Source: Phormidium tenue FACHB-1052
GTDB taxonomy: Bacteria > Cyanobacteriota > Cyanobacteriia > Phormidesmidales > Phormidesmidaceae
NCBI RefSeq assembly: GCF_014696675.1
Contig: NZ_JACJQN010000019.1
Coordinates: forward strand, 60,466 to 124,465
DNA: 64,000 nt
Reading direction: 5' to 3'
Of the stretch, positions 26,927-36,363 are shown piece after piece (position 1 is the stretch's first letter; each line of letters begins with the position of its first letter). The notes beneath the pieces are model-generated. The model was not told the DNA's origin and did no database searches. It saw only the letters and a list, made by a program, of their open reading frames with translations. The translations under genes and the position numbers were made by a program.

Positions 26927-27814
26927 ATGGCTGCTCAATCTATGAACCCTGTGGTAGAAACTGCGATCTATGACGATGAAACCTACAGACAGGTGGCTGA
27001 GGCGATCGCATTTTTGCGCCAGCACCATCTCGATCAGCCCGACCTGGCCACCGTAGCCCGCCACGTACACCTCAGCGAGTACCACTTTCAGCGCCTGTTT
27101 ACTCAATGGGCGGGCATTAGCCCTAAGCGGTTTTTGCAAAACCTGACGGTGGACTACGCCAAGGCCAAAATTGCTGAAACCAAAAGCCTGTTGGATTTGA
27201 CCGGGGATGTGGGCTTGTCAAGCCCAGGCCGTTTGCACCATCTCTTTGTCACGCTGGAGGCCATGTCGCCTGGCGAGTTCAAAGCTGGAGGGGCGGGCTT
27301 AAAAATTTGCTATGGCATTCACGCTACGCCGTTTGGGCCTTGCCTACTGGCTAAGACAGCGCGAGGCATCTGCAACCTGCACTTTTTAGATGCGGCCCAC
27401 CGTGAGACGGCAGAGCATCTGCTGCGAATAGAGTGGCCCAAGGCGACTCTGATAGTCGATCAGCCAGGGACAGCGGACGCGTGCAATCGCATCTTCACCC
27501 CAGATCCCGATCGCCCCTTGGCGCTGGCCGTTAAAGGCACCAACTTTCAGATTCAGGTGTGGCGGGCACTGTTGCAGATTCCTTCAGGTGGGCTGACAAC
27601 GTATCAGGGCTTGGCAGAGGCGATCGGTCGTCCTACAGCGGCGCGAGCGGTGGGCAATGCGATCGGGCGCAACCCGGTCGGGTATCTAATCCCCTGCCAT
27701 CGGGTGATTCGAGCTTCAGGTGAGTGGGGCGGCTACCGCTGGGGGTCGGCGCGCAAGACGCTGCTGCTAGGTTGGGAAGCTGGTCAAACCCAGGCCCTTA
27801 CCCAAGAGGCGTGA
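26927..27814 (+). CDS. AraC-type DNA-binding/methylated-DNA-cysteine methyltransferase fusion (Ada-like)
   Basis: A 295-residue repair and regulatory protein. An AraC-type helix-turn-helix domain occupies about residues 20-115 (VARHVHLSEYHFQRLFTQWAG ends its first half). The C-terminal MGMT domain (about 130-290) carries the active site IPCHRVIRASG with the acceptor cysteine at about 257. It removes alkyl groups from O6-alkylguanine and may activate its own transcription. The zinc-binding N-terminal Ada domain, which senses methyl phosphotriesters, is absent, so the sensing route of E. coli Ada cannot apply unchanged. Confidence 0.9.
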   Translation: MAAQSMNPVVETAIYDDETYRQVAEAIAFLRQHHLDQPDLATVARHVHLSEYHFQRLFTQWAGISPKRFLQNLTVDYAKAKIAETKSLLDLTGDVGLSSPGRLHHLFVTLEAMSPGEFKAGGAGLKICYGIHATPFGPCLLAKTARGICNLHFLDAAHRETAEHLLRIEWPKATLIVDQPGTADACNRIFTPDPDRPLALAVKGTNFQIQVWRALLQIPSGGLTTYQGLAEAIGRPTAARAVGNAIGRNPVGYLIPCHRVIRASGEWGGYRWGSARKTLLLGWEAGQTQALTQEA

Positions 27815-27895
27815 AAGCCCGTCACTCGATCGATGGTGGTGGACAGCTTAATTTTGCTGGGCACCGCGATCGCCAACGCCCTGTTTAACCCCAAT

Positions 27896-27934
27896 AAAAA
27901 AACAGCCCAGACTCCTCCGAGAGACGTCTAGGCT
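27896..27934 (-). terminator. Intrinsic terminator after psb29
   Basis: On the minus strand AGCCTAGAC (27926-27934) pairs with GTCTGGGCT (27904-27912) with one mismatch, the loop can extend the stem, and a T-rich run (A-run 27896-27902 on the plus strand) follows. It lies about 35 nt after the psb29 stop. Confidence 0.8.
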
Positions 27935-27968
27935 GAAGGCTCTAGGCTAAACTTTTTTGCGCGGTGGC

Positions 27969-28721
27969 CTACTCGGCGGTTTCTCCCGATTGGCCTGCGT
28001 CGGGGACGGTGGCTACGGGTTCGACGATGCCTGCGGCCTCGGCTTCGGCAGCTTTTTTGCGGTCTTCGCGCTTTTTGCGATCGGCGGCCAGCATGTCTTT
28101 CATCACTTCCTGGGCTTGGGCAAACTTCTCCATGTTGCTGCGGTAGAGTTCGACGTCTTTTAGCAGCTTGTCACTGGAGATATTGAGCTTGCCCGCCAGG
28201 TCTTTGAATAGGGTCTCGACGGTTGCTTTATCTTTGAGGTCTTCGGCAGGGGTGACGGCTTCTACCAGGGTGTAGAGGCCGATGCCAAAGGGGCGGCTGT
28301 ACTTAAATTTTTCTCGGTTGGCGACCGAGGCTAGGGTGCCGCGTAGGCCGTCGCCGCCGTCACTGAGGTGCTCAAACTGCCCCTTCAAGTCGTCCAAGGA
28401 CATGCCGTTGACGGAAGCTCTTACGGCTTCAGCATCGCCGCGATAGTGCTCGGGGGTGCTGTTGATCGAGCGGCATAGGGCATTGAAAATGGTGACTTTG
28501 TCGCTCTCGGGCTCGTAGCCCACCATGAAGCGATCGAAGGTGGTGACGATGCCCAGGGCGTAGATGGGGTCGTAGGCAAAGTCGACGTTGACAGAGAGCA
28601 GGTGCATCTCTACCATCAGCTCGTCTACCACGCGCCGGTAGATGGAGTTGATGGGGCGAGTGTGGTGGGTGTAAAAGTCGCGCTTGGCGTCAGATACCGT
28701 GCGTACGGGTGCGTTGTTCAC
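27969..28721 (-). CDS. psb29: Thylakoid formation protein Thf1/Psb29
   Basis: A 250-residue helical protein needed for photosystem II assembly and repair; in cyanobacteria it stabilises FtsH complexes at the thylakoid (family knowledge). Typical are the start VRTVSDAKRDFYTHHTRPINSIYRRVVDELMVEMHLL (seen in part), VDFAYDPIYALGIVTTFDRFM and the C-terminal charged coiled coil (RKKREDRKKAAEAEA), followed by an acidic tail. No signal peptide is seen. Its partner type FtsH is encoded in the same window at 43353-45221, though not adjacent. Confidence 0.96.
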   Translation of the reverse strand: MNNAPVRTVSDAKRDFYTHHTRPINSIYRRVVDELMVEMHLLSVNVDFAYDPIYALGIVTTFDRFMVGYEPESDKVTIFNALCRSINSTPEHYRGDAEAVRASVNGMSLDDLKGQFEHLSDGGDGLRGTLASVANREKFKYSRPFGIGLYTLVEAVTPAEDLKDKATVETLFKDLAGKLNISSDKLLKDVELYRSNMEKFAQAQEVMKDMLAADRKKREDRKKAAEAEAAGIVEPVATVPDAGQSGETAE

Positions 28722-28808
28722 AGCCTAGGGTTCAAAATATTACAGTTCTTATATTGTATTGTCTCGCGGGACTGTGCCTTTGCCAACCTACCCAGCCAAA
28801 GCTGGGGA

Positions 28809-29807
28809 TCAACGGCCTTTGAGCTTTTTGCGAACTTTGGCGGCAGTGCGCTGGAGCCAAAGGCTGGCCAGGCGGGGTTTGGTAAGGTCGGGAATGTCTC
28901 CGGGGTGCTTGGCTCGATAGTCAAAGAACTGGTTAATTTCAGCCAGAATGACTTCTAGCCGGGGCAGCAGAGCCGGAGCGCGGTAGGGTTCTAGATCCGC
29001 TGGGGACATGGCTAGGGGAGTGGGCCTTTGCAGGGCGGTGAGGATGCGATCGCAGTCGTACCCCGTCGAGTACACCCCAATCTTGTAGCAGTTAAACCCT
29101 GGATCCAGATAATCTGCTAGCGCCCCGTTGACGCTGGTAAACACCTGACAACCACAGGCCATCGCCTCCATGGGTGGCAGGCCAAACCCCTCACTCACCC
29201 GGCTCAGCGCCCAATATTCTGCCGAGTCGTAGAGAAATATTTTGCTGCGGTTAAACAGAATCGACAGGTCATCGACAAACCCGGTCAGCGTCACCACGTT
29301 GCAGCGAGACTCTAAGGTTGGCACTAGCTGATTTAGCAGATAATCCGACGACTTGCGCACCTGCACCAGCACATCAATATCCCTAGGCTGCTGCTGATTG
29401 GTGAACTCGGGTGAAATGTGGTTGGGCAGATAGAAAACCAGCCCATTGGGCCGCTTTTGCCCCCAATAGCCCATGGAATTGCGGCTGACGGTAATGATGG
29501 GAATATCGCCCGGCAGACTAAACCCGTAGCCGCTACTGTGGGCGTGGTAGACCACTGGGTAACCCCGCAGCCGTTTTACCAACCGAGGAATATGAAAGCC
29601 CCAGCTAATCACAAAAACGCTGTTGTCGAGATTGGGCTGCTGGAGCAGGTCATCTAAAAACAGGGTATCGGCCTCGCGCTGATCGTAGGTGACCACCTCG
29701 GCAGAGCAAACCTGCTGGGCCAGCTTGAGGGTCTTGAGTTCGGCAAACAGCCCGCCGCAGTGAAAGCGCTTGCCCGTACCCGGCACAAGAAAATAGAGGT
29801 GGCGCAT
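28809..29807 (-). CDS. Glycosyltransferase family 4-like protein
   Basis: A 332-residue GT-B fold glycosyltransferase. The C-terminal half contains the family 1/4 signature RVSEGFGLPPMEAMACGCQV, with the EX7E glutamates that bind the sugar nucleotide. The N-terminal half begins HLYFLVPGTGKRFHCGGLFAEL, like other group 1 transferases. It is expected to act at the cytoplasmic face on polysaccharide or a lipid-linked sugar. No polysaccharide cluster surrounds it, so the acceptor is unknown. Confidence 0.88.
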   Translation of the reverse strand: MRHLYFLVPGTGKRFHCGGLFAELKTLKLAQQVCSAEVVTYDQREADTLFLDDLLQQPNLDNSVFVISWGFHIPRLVKRLRGYPVVYHAHSSGYGFSLPGDIPIITVSRNSMGYWGQKRPNGLVFYLPNHISPEFTNQQQPRDIDVLVQVRKSSDYLLNQLVPTLESRCNVVTLTGFVDDLSILFNRSKIFLYDSAEYWALSRVSEGFGLPPMEAMACGCQVFTSVNGALADYLDPGFNCYKIGVYSTGYDCDRILTALQRPTPLAMSPADLEPYRAPALLPRLEVILAEINQFFDYRAKHPGDIPDLTKPRLASLWLQRTAAKVRKKLKGR

Positions 29808-29901
29808 GGGGTTTAGCGATAGGGTGACTCATCCCATAAGCATCATGCTGTCTGGGGGATATTTTGTCCAAGGTCGTACAATAATTCTGAAAAATAATTC
29901 C

Positions 29902-30807
29902 TTAAACGGCCTGAATGCGGCTAAATTCGCCGACCTCGCGCAGGGCATCTAAAAAGGCGTAGAGCGCGGGGGTGTGCAAGGCGTCCTTGAGAATGGTGGC
30001 CCCGATCGGGCGCGAGATGGGGAAGGGCATAGAGACGATCTGCACGTCGGGGGGCACGGGTTCGGCGGCGAGGCGGGGCAGAATGGCAATGCCCAAGCCC
30101 TGTTGCACCATGGCCACCATCGACGAGTCGTGGCGAATGCAGTAGGCAATTTCTAAGGGATGTTCTTGGGCACCCAGCACGGTGCGAATGCGTAGGCCGC
30201 AACTGCTGTGGCTAGAGCCAATGATCGGCATTTGGCGCATGTCATGGACGGTGAGCTGGCCGGTTTTGGGGCGATAGCCGGGGGGCAGCAGGGCCACGTA
30301 GTCGTCGTCAAAGATGTGCAGGGTTTCTACATCGTCGTCAGCAATGGTTTCGGCAACGCAGAGGTCAACTTCGCCCTTAAACAGCGCTTGTTTGAGCTGG
30401 TGCACTTCATCCATTTCGTGGACGCTGATGGCGATCGCAGGATATCTGCGGTGCAGTCGGGCGATCGCACCGGGCAGCACATGGGTCGCCACACTGCGAA
30501 AAGAGGCAATGCGCAAATGGCCCCCCTGAACTCCCCGCGCCTGGTTGGCCTCGCTGCCAATGGTGTCGAGCAGGCCCAGCACGGTGCGGGCGTGGGCGGT
30601 AATGCGATCGCCCACGGGAGTCAGCCGCGCCCCGTGGCGACCGCGCTGCAACAGGGTAACGCCTAGCTCGTCTTCTAGGGTGGCGATCGCGTGGCTGATG
30701 GTGGACTGGGTGACATCGAGCTTGAGGGCCGCTTCGCTGAAGTTGCCGCAGTCGGCGATCGTCACCAGTGCCCGCAGTTGTGACAGCTTGATTTTGTTGA
30801 GGTTCAT
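29902..30807 (-). CDS. LysR-family transcriptional regulator
   Basis: A 301-residue regulator with the LysR winged helix-turn-helix at residues 5-65 (LSQLRALVTIADCGNFSEAA, then VTQSTISHAIATLEDELG) and the periplasmic-binding-like effector domain at about 90-295. The start ATG at 30807 gives the usual distance to the helix-turn-helix; five upstream in-frame residues are not conserved. The divergent neighbour, a 95-residue unknown protein 308 bp away, is the first candidate target. The effector is not known. Confidence 0.92.
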   Translation of the reverse strand: MNLNKIKLSQLRALVTIADCGNFSEAALKLDVTQSTISHAIATLEDELGVTLLQRGRHGARLTPVGDRITAHARTVLGLLDTIGSEANQARGVQGGHLRIASFRSVATHVLPGAIARLHRRYPAIAISVHEMDEVHQLKQALFKGEVDLCVAETIADDDVETLHIFDDDYVALLPPGYRPKTGQLTVHDMRQMPIIGSSHSSCGLRIRTVLGAQEHPLEIAYCIRHDSSMVAMVQQGLGIAILPRLAAEPVPPDVQIVSMPFPISRPIGATILKDALHTPALYAFLDALREVGEFSRIQAV

Positions 30808-31115
30808 GGCAGCTCCAGGCACCTAAACGCCTATTTCAAGGCTAAAGGCAGAGGCTTGAGCTGGCCTATCGATTTTTTGCATAGCACCCATTCACGTCAT
30901 GCTTTGTTACAAACTGATGCCCCGGATACATTGAGGACATCAGCAGCGGCAGCGCTTGGGCCTAGTGCTACTAATCCCAAGGCTAGAACTCCGACCGTTA
31001 GCCTCAGCCTTTGCACTCTGACCCTTTGCATTTGCGCTCAGCCCCTCCCAGGGCTGACAGAGGCTATTGGCTAGACAGACCGCGCCCGCTGTCGTTCCCC
31101 TAGTCGAGAAATACC
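30808..31115. other. Divergent intergenic region upstream of the LysR gene
   Basis: The 308 bp contain no convincing gene; a short plus-strand frame (30856-31074) lacks a binding site and protein-like composition. LysR boxes would be expected here, but I can point to no clear T-N11-A dyad. Confidence 0.35.
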
Positions 31116-31403
31116 ATGAACACCACCACTCGCAACTCCAACTCTGAGCTCAACCGGCAGCGGCAGCGCCTTGAAACCCTGGTACAGCCGGTTCAACGTC
31201 CCTCTGGCCTAGGCCAGGCGCTCAGTACCGTGGGCGATCGCCTGCTCAACTTCTTCACCGGCACCCAAGAACTGCGCATTTGGCAGAGCACCCGCAATGG
31301 GCATCCAGTCTGGTTTGCCCACGACCCGGTGACCAGTCGCACCCGCTCGTTTTACTCAGAGCAAGATGTGCACTACTGGCTCGACAATCGCTACTACGAA
31401 TAG
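31116..31403 (+). CDS. Conserved small protein, unknown function
   Basis: A 95-residue protein, basic and polar at the N-terminus, with a C-terminal half rich in aromatics (ELRIWQSTRNGHPVWFAHDP, then SEQDVHYWLDNRYYE). No signal or membrane segment is seen. The pattern resembles short conserved cyanobacterial proteins, but I cannot name a family. It is divergent from the LysR gene. Confidence 0.65.
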   Translation: MNTTTRNSNSELNRQRQRLETLVQPVQRPSGLGQALSTVGDRLLNFFTGTQELRIWQSTRNGHPVWFAHDPVTSRTRSFYSEQDVHYWLDNRYYE

Positions 31404-31738
31404 TCGGCCCTGTTGCCATCGAGAACCATGATGGAACACCCCGACGCAGAAGGTGAGGCGCACTGTAGCCCTGCCGCTAATACAACGCCCAGGGCAGCAA
31501 AATCGAGCTTATGCCGGTCTTGTTGCCCTGATTAGTATGACGGGACATAGTTTCAGGCCTCCCTACATTAAGTATCTCGACAATCTAAAATGAGGAGAAC
31601 CATGTTCGCTCCTCAGCAATATTTGCATTTTAACTTTATGAAGTATTAGCAAAGCCCAAAACCTTTCTCCACATTTCTTGAAGACAGAAAGGTTCTATAG
31701 ATAGAGTACTTGAGAAAATTGGAAAATTGGTGATAACT
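31404..31738. other. AT-rich intergenic region before the LRAT gene
   Basis: Composition turns markedly A+T richer from about 31540 and stays so through the LRAT-domain gene. No gene, hairpin terminator or repeat is evident. Confidence 0.35.
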
Positions 31739-32224
31739 ATGGGTATAGGCGAGCATGAACTAACGAATGTGCTTGATGATATCTCCTGCTCTGCTAATGC
31801 TTCAAGCCAATTCTATGGCAGATTATTGAACTGGAAAGGGCAGGATGGATTTTGGCATTACGGCATTGGTTTGTCAGATGCCAAGATTTTTGACACAGGT
31901 AGAGGGTTCAAATCTTTTGAAAGCCACCATGTCAAAGCAAAGTTTGTAAAGCATGTTGACGCTATAGCTTTCTCGCCTGAGAAAACAATTCAACGATTAG
32001 TCTATGCGGTGAATCGTTTCAGAGAATGGGAGTATGGTCTGCTGGGGTGGAATTGTGAGCATTTGGCTCGGCTTGTAGCAACCAACCGAGCTATTTCTTA
32101 TGAGGTCAAAAAACAGCCGTGGCCAATTCCAGATCTCAACCACAATGGCAAACATCCCCATGCCAAGGAAGATTTTTACAATTACCTTCAACAAAACGCG
32201 CCTGAATTGACTGTTAGAAGCTAA
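31739..32224 (+). CDS. LRAT/NC-domain protein (NlpC/P60-like cysteine enzyme fold)
   Basis: A 161-residue protein with the signature of the lecithin:retinol acyltransferase-like group of circularly permuted papain-fold enzymes. The catalytic His is in FWHYGIGL and the nucleophilic Cys in GWNCEHLARLV. Members act as acyltransferases, phospholipases or thiol hydrolases. ATG at 31739 is preferred; TTG and GTG codons at 31727 and 31730 are alternatives and no strong binding site decides. The gene is clearly A+T richer and uses more AAA/GAA/TTT codons than its neighbours, a sign of transfer. No membrane anchor is visible. Confidence 0.75.
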   Translation: MGIGEHELTNVLDDISCSANASSQFYGRLLNWKGQDGFWHYGIGLSDAKIFDTGRGFKSFESHHVKAKFVKHVDAIAFSPEKTIQRLVYAVNRFREWEYGLLGWNCEHLARLVATNRAISYEVKKQPWPIPDLNHNGKHPHAKEDFYNYLQQNAPELTVRS

Positions 32225-32253
32225 TTGAAGACTAGCTGCCAACTTTAAGTGGC

Positions 32254-35200
32254 TTACCAACCGCCCTCTCCGTTGCGTTGACTGCGCAAATATTGGCTAA
32301 ATTGGCTGACGCTCAGCGGGCGGGCAAAGAAGAACCCCTGGCCGAATTCGCAGCCCAGTTGAGTCAGCGACTCTAGCTGGGGAAACTGCTCAATGCCTTC
32401 GGCAATCACTTGAATATTGAGGTGAGCCGCGAGGTGAATAATGGTTTCGACGATGCCGTATTGCTGCGGGCTGTGGTGAATGTTGGCGATGAAGCTGCGA
32501 TCGATTTTGAGAATATCGACGGGCAGCTTTTGCAGGTAGCCCAGGGAAGAGTAGCCGGTGCCAAAGTCATCGATGCTAAGACGAATGCCGCGATCGCGCA
32601 GGGTTTGAATCATCGGCACCACCTGCTCAGGGTTTTGAATCACGACCGTTTCGGTGATTTCGAGCTTGAGGTTAGCCGCAGGCAGGCCGCTGTCGGCAAG
32701 GACGCTGTCAACCTGGGCCAAAAAATCGGACTGGGCAAACTGTAGCGCCGACAGGTTCACGCTGACCACAGCATCGGCGGCAATCAGGCTGCGCCGTCGC
32801 CAGCGCTGCATTTGGGTGCAGGCTTCTCTCAGTACCCAGGCTCCGATCGCCGCCATCATGCCCGTATTCTCGGCAATAGCAATAAAATCGTCGGGAAACA
32901 GCAGCCCCCGATCGGGGTGCAGCCAGCGCAGCAGGGCTTCACACCCCATCAGCTGCTGGGTGTCGAGGTTGACAATGGGCTGGTAGTGGAGCTGAAATTC
33001 TTGCCGATCTAGGGCCAGCCTGAGGGCGGTTTCAATCTGGAGCGAGCGGCGCACGTCGAGGTGCATGCCCGGCTCAAATAGGGCATAGCCCTGGTTGTTG
33101 ATTTTGGCCTGGTACATGGCGGTGTCCGCATCGCGCAGCAGCTCGTCAGGGTGCTGGTAGTCGGGGCCGCCGATGACAATGCCAATGCTGGTGTTGGTAA
33201 ATAGCTGGTGCTCTTGAATGTGCAAGGCTTCGGTAAACCGCTGGCGAATGCGCTGGGCGACGGCGATCGCATCCCCCATCTGCTCAAGGGTGGTCAGCAA
33301 AATGGTGAACTCGTCGCCGCCAAACCGGGCCACCACGTCAGTGGGGCGCACGCACTCTTGCACAATGGTGGCCACCCGCTTGAGCAGCTCATCTCCCACC
33401 CAGTGGCCAAAGGAGTCGTTGATCAGCTTGAAGCGATCGCAGTCGAGAAACAGCACCGCGTACAGCCCCGGCTCGGGTAGAGCAAACTGCTCGCCCAGGT
33501 GGCTCAAAAACTGGCGGCGGTTGGGTAGCCCGGTGAGCGGGTCGTGCAGCGCCTCATAGGCGAGCTGATGCTGGGCCAGCTGGCGCTCGGCAATCTGCTC
33601 TTGCAGCGATCGATTGAGCTGCTCTAGCTGCCGCGTGCGCACCTCCACCTGGTTTTCTAGGCTGTCGTTGAGCCGCCGCAGTTCGGCTTCCATCTGCTGG
33701 CGGTAGGTAATGTCTTCGAATAGCACAATGGCCCCCCGTGGCCAGTCGGCGGGGGGATGAGCACTGACAGCCAGGGATTCTAGCCGCAGCTCATACCAGC
33801 GATCGCCCCGCTGGCGGAGCTGATGCGTTACGGCTTGACCACGACAGACTCGCTCCCACAGCTGCTCCCAGGCGTCACCCTCAAACCAGTCAGGCGGCAG
33901 AGCCGAGGCCAGGCGATCGCCCGCCGCCAAGTCTAACCATTCAGTGGCCAAGGGGTTGGCAAACCACACGGTGCCATCCGCCGCCGCCGCCGCCAGCCCT
34001 AGGGGCAGGCTGCGGGCAATGGCCGCCTGAATCGCCTGCGATCGCCCCAGTTGCTGAGTCAGCTCGACCAGCTGGGACAGATCCGAGGTGCGATCGCCCT
34101 GGGGCACCAAGCCAGTCTGTGCGAGGGCGGCGGGAGGTGAAGGATCGGGCAGCAGCACCTCGGGCGAGTGGCGATGCCGTAGTACCGTCGTCATCTGCCG
34201 CAGCCAGCGGGATTGTCGCAGCCAGTGCTGACCTAGAGCCAGACCGCCCACAGTACCCAGCAACAACCCTGGCCCTACCACTGGCAGCCACAGGTTAGCG
34301 CCCATCAGCACTAGGGCTGTCCCCCACCAGCCTGCTATCAGGCCACCCACCAGCGTCCCCTGTAGCCAAAACGCCCCCTGCCGCCGCTGTAGTGTCAGAC
34401 TCAGGGCCAGGGCCAGGGCGATCGCTCCAGCCCAGCTTCCGGCTACTGGTCTTAACCAGCGCTGGAGCAACAGGTTATCGATTAGAGCCCCATGCAGATA
34501 TACGCCACTCGCAGGCGGGTCAATATTAAAGGGGGTCACCCCATCGTCAAGCCCTAGGGCCGTGGCCCCAATCAGCACGACCTTGCCCTCAAACGCTCGG
34601 GACGGCACCCGGCCCTCCAGCACATCCACAAATGAGTAGGTGGGCAGCACCGCAGCAGCCCCGGGCCAGTTGACCCAGAGGGGGCGATCGAGGGGAGGCA
34701 AGGGAACGACCTGCTGGGTCAAACTCAGCGCCTCTGCGGTGACAACGGCCAGGGCGGGCTGGCTGCCCACCATCGGCTCAACGCTGTGGATGTAGCCACC
34801 CTGGTGCCGCTGCAAAATATGGCCAGTGGCCAAAGCCGCCTCAGCCAGCCTCGGGGTTGGCTCTAGGGGTCGCCCGTCACGCTCCCTAGCGGAGGCTAAG
34901 ATGACGGCAGGGTGAGCGGCGATCGCCTCAGCAAACACCCCATCATCGGGGCTAGGGTCGCCAAATAGCAAGTCGAACACTACCACCTGGGGTGACGCTG
35001 ATCGCAAACCCTGCATCAGCTCAGCGTAGCGGCGACGCGGCCAGGGAAACGCCCCTAACGCGTCCAAGCTGGGTTCGTCGATAGCAATCAGCACCACCTG
35101 GTCAGCCCAGGGCCGCTGTCCGCGCAGCCGAAAGCGCAGCCCATACTCGGCCTGCACCAGAGGCATGAGCAGGCCCAGCTCGCTTAGACTCACAACCAAC

Positions 35201-35271
35201 AGGCCGGCAGCAGACAACGTCAGCAGCGATTCTAACCCTCGCCGAAGCCGGCTAGAGAAGATAGATCTCAT
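32254..35271 (-). CDS. CHASE2-PAS-GGDEF-EAL sensor protein (c-di-GMP metabolism)
   Basis: A 1005-residue membrane receptor. An N-terminal helix (about 15-38) is followed by an extracytoplasmic CHASE2 domain (about 40-270), three membrane helices (about 275-355), a PAS domain (about 415-530), a coiled coil (about 535-580), a GGDEF domain with intact RFGGDEF (about residue 650) and an EAL domain with CEALLRW and IDDFGTGYSSLGYL. Both cyclase and phosphodiesterase motifs look complete, so it may be bifunctional. I start at ATG 35271, with AGGA five bases upstream, rather than TTG at 35289. The start overlaps the end of the FecR gene by 20 bp, so the two are translated together and probably form one envelope-sensing unit. 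Confidence 0.9.
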   Translation of the reverse strand: MRSIFSSRLRRGLESLLTLSAAGLLVVSLSELGLLMPLVQAEYGLRFRLRGQRPWADQVVLIAIDEPSLDALGAFPWPRRRYAELMQGLRSASPQVVVFDLLFGDPSPDDGVFAEAIAAHPAVILASARERDGRPLEPTPRLAEAALATGHILQRHQGGYIHSVEPMVGSQPALAVVTAEALSLTQQVVPLPPLDRPLWVNWPGAAAVLPTYSFVDVLEGRVPSRAFEGKVVLIGATALGLDDGVTPFNIDPPASGVYLHGALIDNLLLQRWLRPVAGSWAGAIALALALSLTLQRRQGAFWLQGTLVGGLIAGWWGTALVLMGANLWLPVVGPGLLLGTVGGLALGQHWLRQSRWLRQMTTVLRHRHSPEVLLPDPSPPAALAQTGLVPQGDRTSDLSQLVELTQQLGRSQAIQAAIARSLPLGLAAAAADGTVWFANPLATEWLDLAAGDRLASALPPDWFEGDAWEQLWERVCRGQAVTHQLRQRGDRWYELRLESLAVSAHPPADWPRGAIVLFEDITYRQQMEAELRRLNDSLENQVEVRTRQLEQLNRSLQEQIAERQLAQHQLAYEALHDPLTGLPNRRQFLSHLGEQFALPEPGLYAVLFLDCDRFKLINDSFGHWVGDELLKRVATIVQECVRPTDVVARFGGDEFTILLTTLEQMGDAIAVAQRIRQRFTEALHIQEHQLFTNTSIGIVIGGPDYQHPDELLRDADTAMYQAKINNQGYALFEPGMHLDVRRSLQIETALRLALDRQEFQLHYQPIVNLDTQQLMGCEALLRWLHPDRGLLFPDDFIAIAENTGMMAAIGAWVLREACTQMQRWRRRSLIAADAVVSVNLSALQFAQSDFLAQVDSVLADSGLPAANLKLEITETVVIQNPEQVVPMIQTLRDRGIRLSIDDFGTGYSSLGYLQKLPVDILKIDRSFIANIHHSPQQYGIVETIIHLAAHLNIQVIAEGIEQFPQLESLTQLGCEFGQGFFFARPLSVSQFSQYLRSQRNGEGGW

Positions 35272-36136
35272 GGACTTCCTGGCGACCAAGGGGAGTGATC
35301 ACGACAACCTCGACCCGCAACCGAGCTGTTGCTACCCGGGTCAGGCGAAATTCACCCTGGCGATCGACAAGTTGGGGAGCACCATCGACAAACACAGTAT
35401 TGACCGGGTCAACTCGGCCCGTGAGCGTGACCACGCGGGTGTTGTTTTCAAACGATACGCTGCGCTCGTACTCCAGCCCGGGATCATCTCGCAGGGGCAC
35501 TGGCTGGGTAGGGGGCTCACCAGGCCAGATCAGGTTTTGGTAGCCTCCAGGTACCGGTACCGATGCGCCAACGGCACTGGTTTCTACCGCCCCGGAGAGG
35601 GTGGCAATGCCGGTCTTGCCGTCATCTTGCACACTGACCCCAAACTCCGTCCCCCGCACGCCGCTAATGCCAGCGGGAGTTTCGATCTCAAACTCAGAGC
35701 CGGCTTGGGTAAAGCGGCGCAGCTGAGTGCGCACCTGCCCTCGCGACACGCTGAGGTGGGTAATGCGTCCCCCATCGGCAGCCGTCTCAAGGGTGCGAAT
35801 GCGCAGTTCGGTACGCTCTGAAACCTGCAAAAAACCCACGTCGGTATCTACGTCTAAAACTGCGGTCGATCGCGCCCCCGTTCGCAATCCGTCACCGACT
35901 TGATTGAGGCGATCGCCCGCCCGAGCAGGGCTAGTGCTGCTAGAACGCAGCAGCGTTACCTCTCCCTGTAGCTGCCTCAACGCCATCCCTCTCTCCACAC
36001 GGACGGGTATCGCCTGAGTAGCAAAAGATACTGATACAACCGCAATAATACTGAATACAGCCAGGGCCAGCTTTCGCCACCGCGAGGAACGCGTTTTCAG
36101 AGCGGAGGCCATTGGCCGGAGTAGATAATTGATCAT
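35252..36136 (-). CDS. FecR domain-containing exported protein
   Basis: A 294-residue protein with an N-terminal signal or anchor helix (about 22-42) and a FecR domain (about 45-190: LQGEVTLLR, GTEFGVSV). The C-terminal part is beta rich. FecR-domain proteins with CHASE2 partners are common in cyanobacteria, and here the stop codon lies inside the beginning of the CHASE2-GGDEF-EAL gene. It probably sits in the periplasm and passes a signal to CHASE2 (inference). A second ATG lies eight codons in. Confidence 0.85.
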   Translation of the reverse strand: MINYLLRPMASALKTRSSRWRKLALAVFSIIAVVSVSFATQAIPVRVERGMALRQLQGEVTLLRSSSTSPARAGDRLNQVGDGLRTGARSTAVLDVDTDVGFLQVSERTELRIRTLETAADGGRITHLSVSRGQVRTQLRRFTQAGSEFEIETPAGISGVRGTEFGVSVQDDGKTGIATLSGAVETSAVGASVPVPGGYQNLIWPGEPPTQPVPLRDDPGLEYERSVSFENNTRVVTLTGRVDPVNTVFVDGAPQLVDRQGEFRLTRVATARLRVEVVVITPLGRQEVHEIYLL

Positions 36137-36363
36137 GTGTATTTTTTACCATGATCCCTCTTTACATACGCTAGCCGGCGTAGCAATTCTTGAGGCGTCT
36201 TATCCGCTTACAACGGTATCAACTCTAGGCTTAGGCTGCTAAAAGACGCAGCCACAACTTCGCAACCGCTTACCGGCTGATAGACTCACTACCAAAGCTG
36301 TCAAAAATCAGTGTAGCAATTGTTGCCCCTCTCCTTTAGGTCGCAAGGCTCAACTGACGCGAT

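Noticed and set aside
30856..31074. Short plus-strand frame next to the LysR gene
   Set aside because: No binding site; composition Ser/Thr/Leu random-like.
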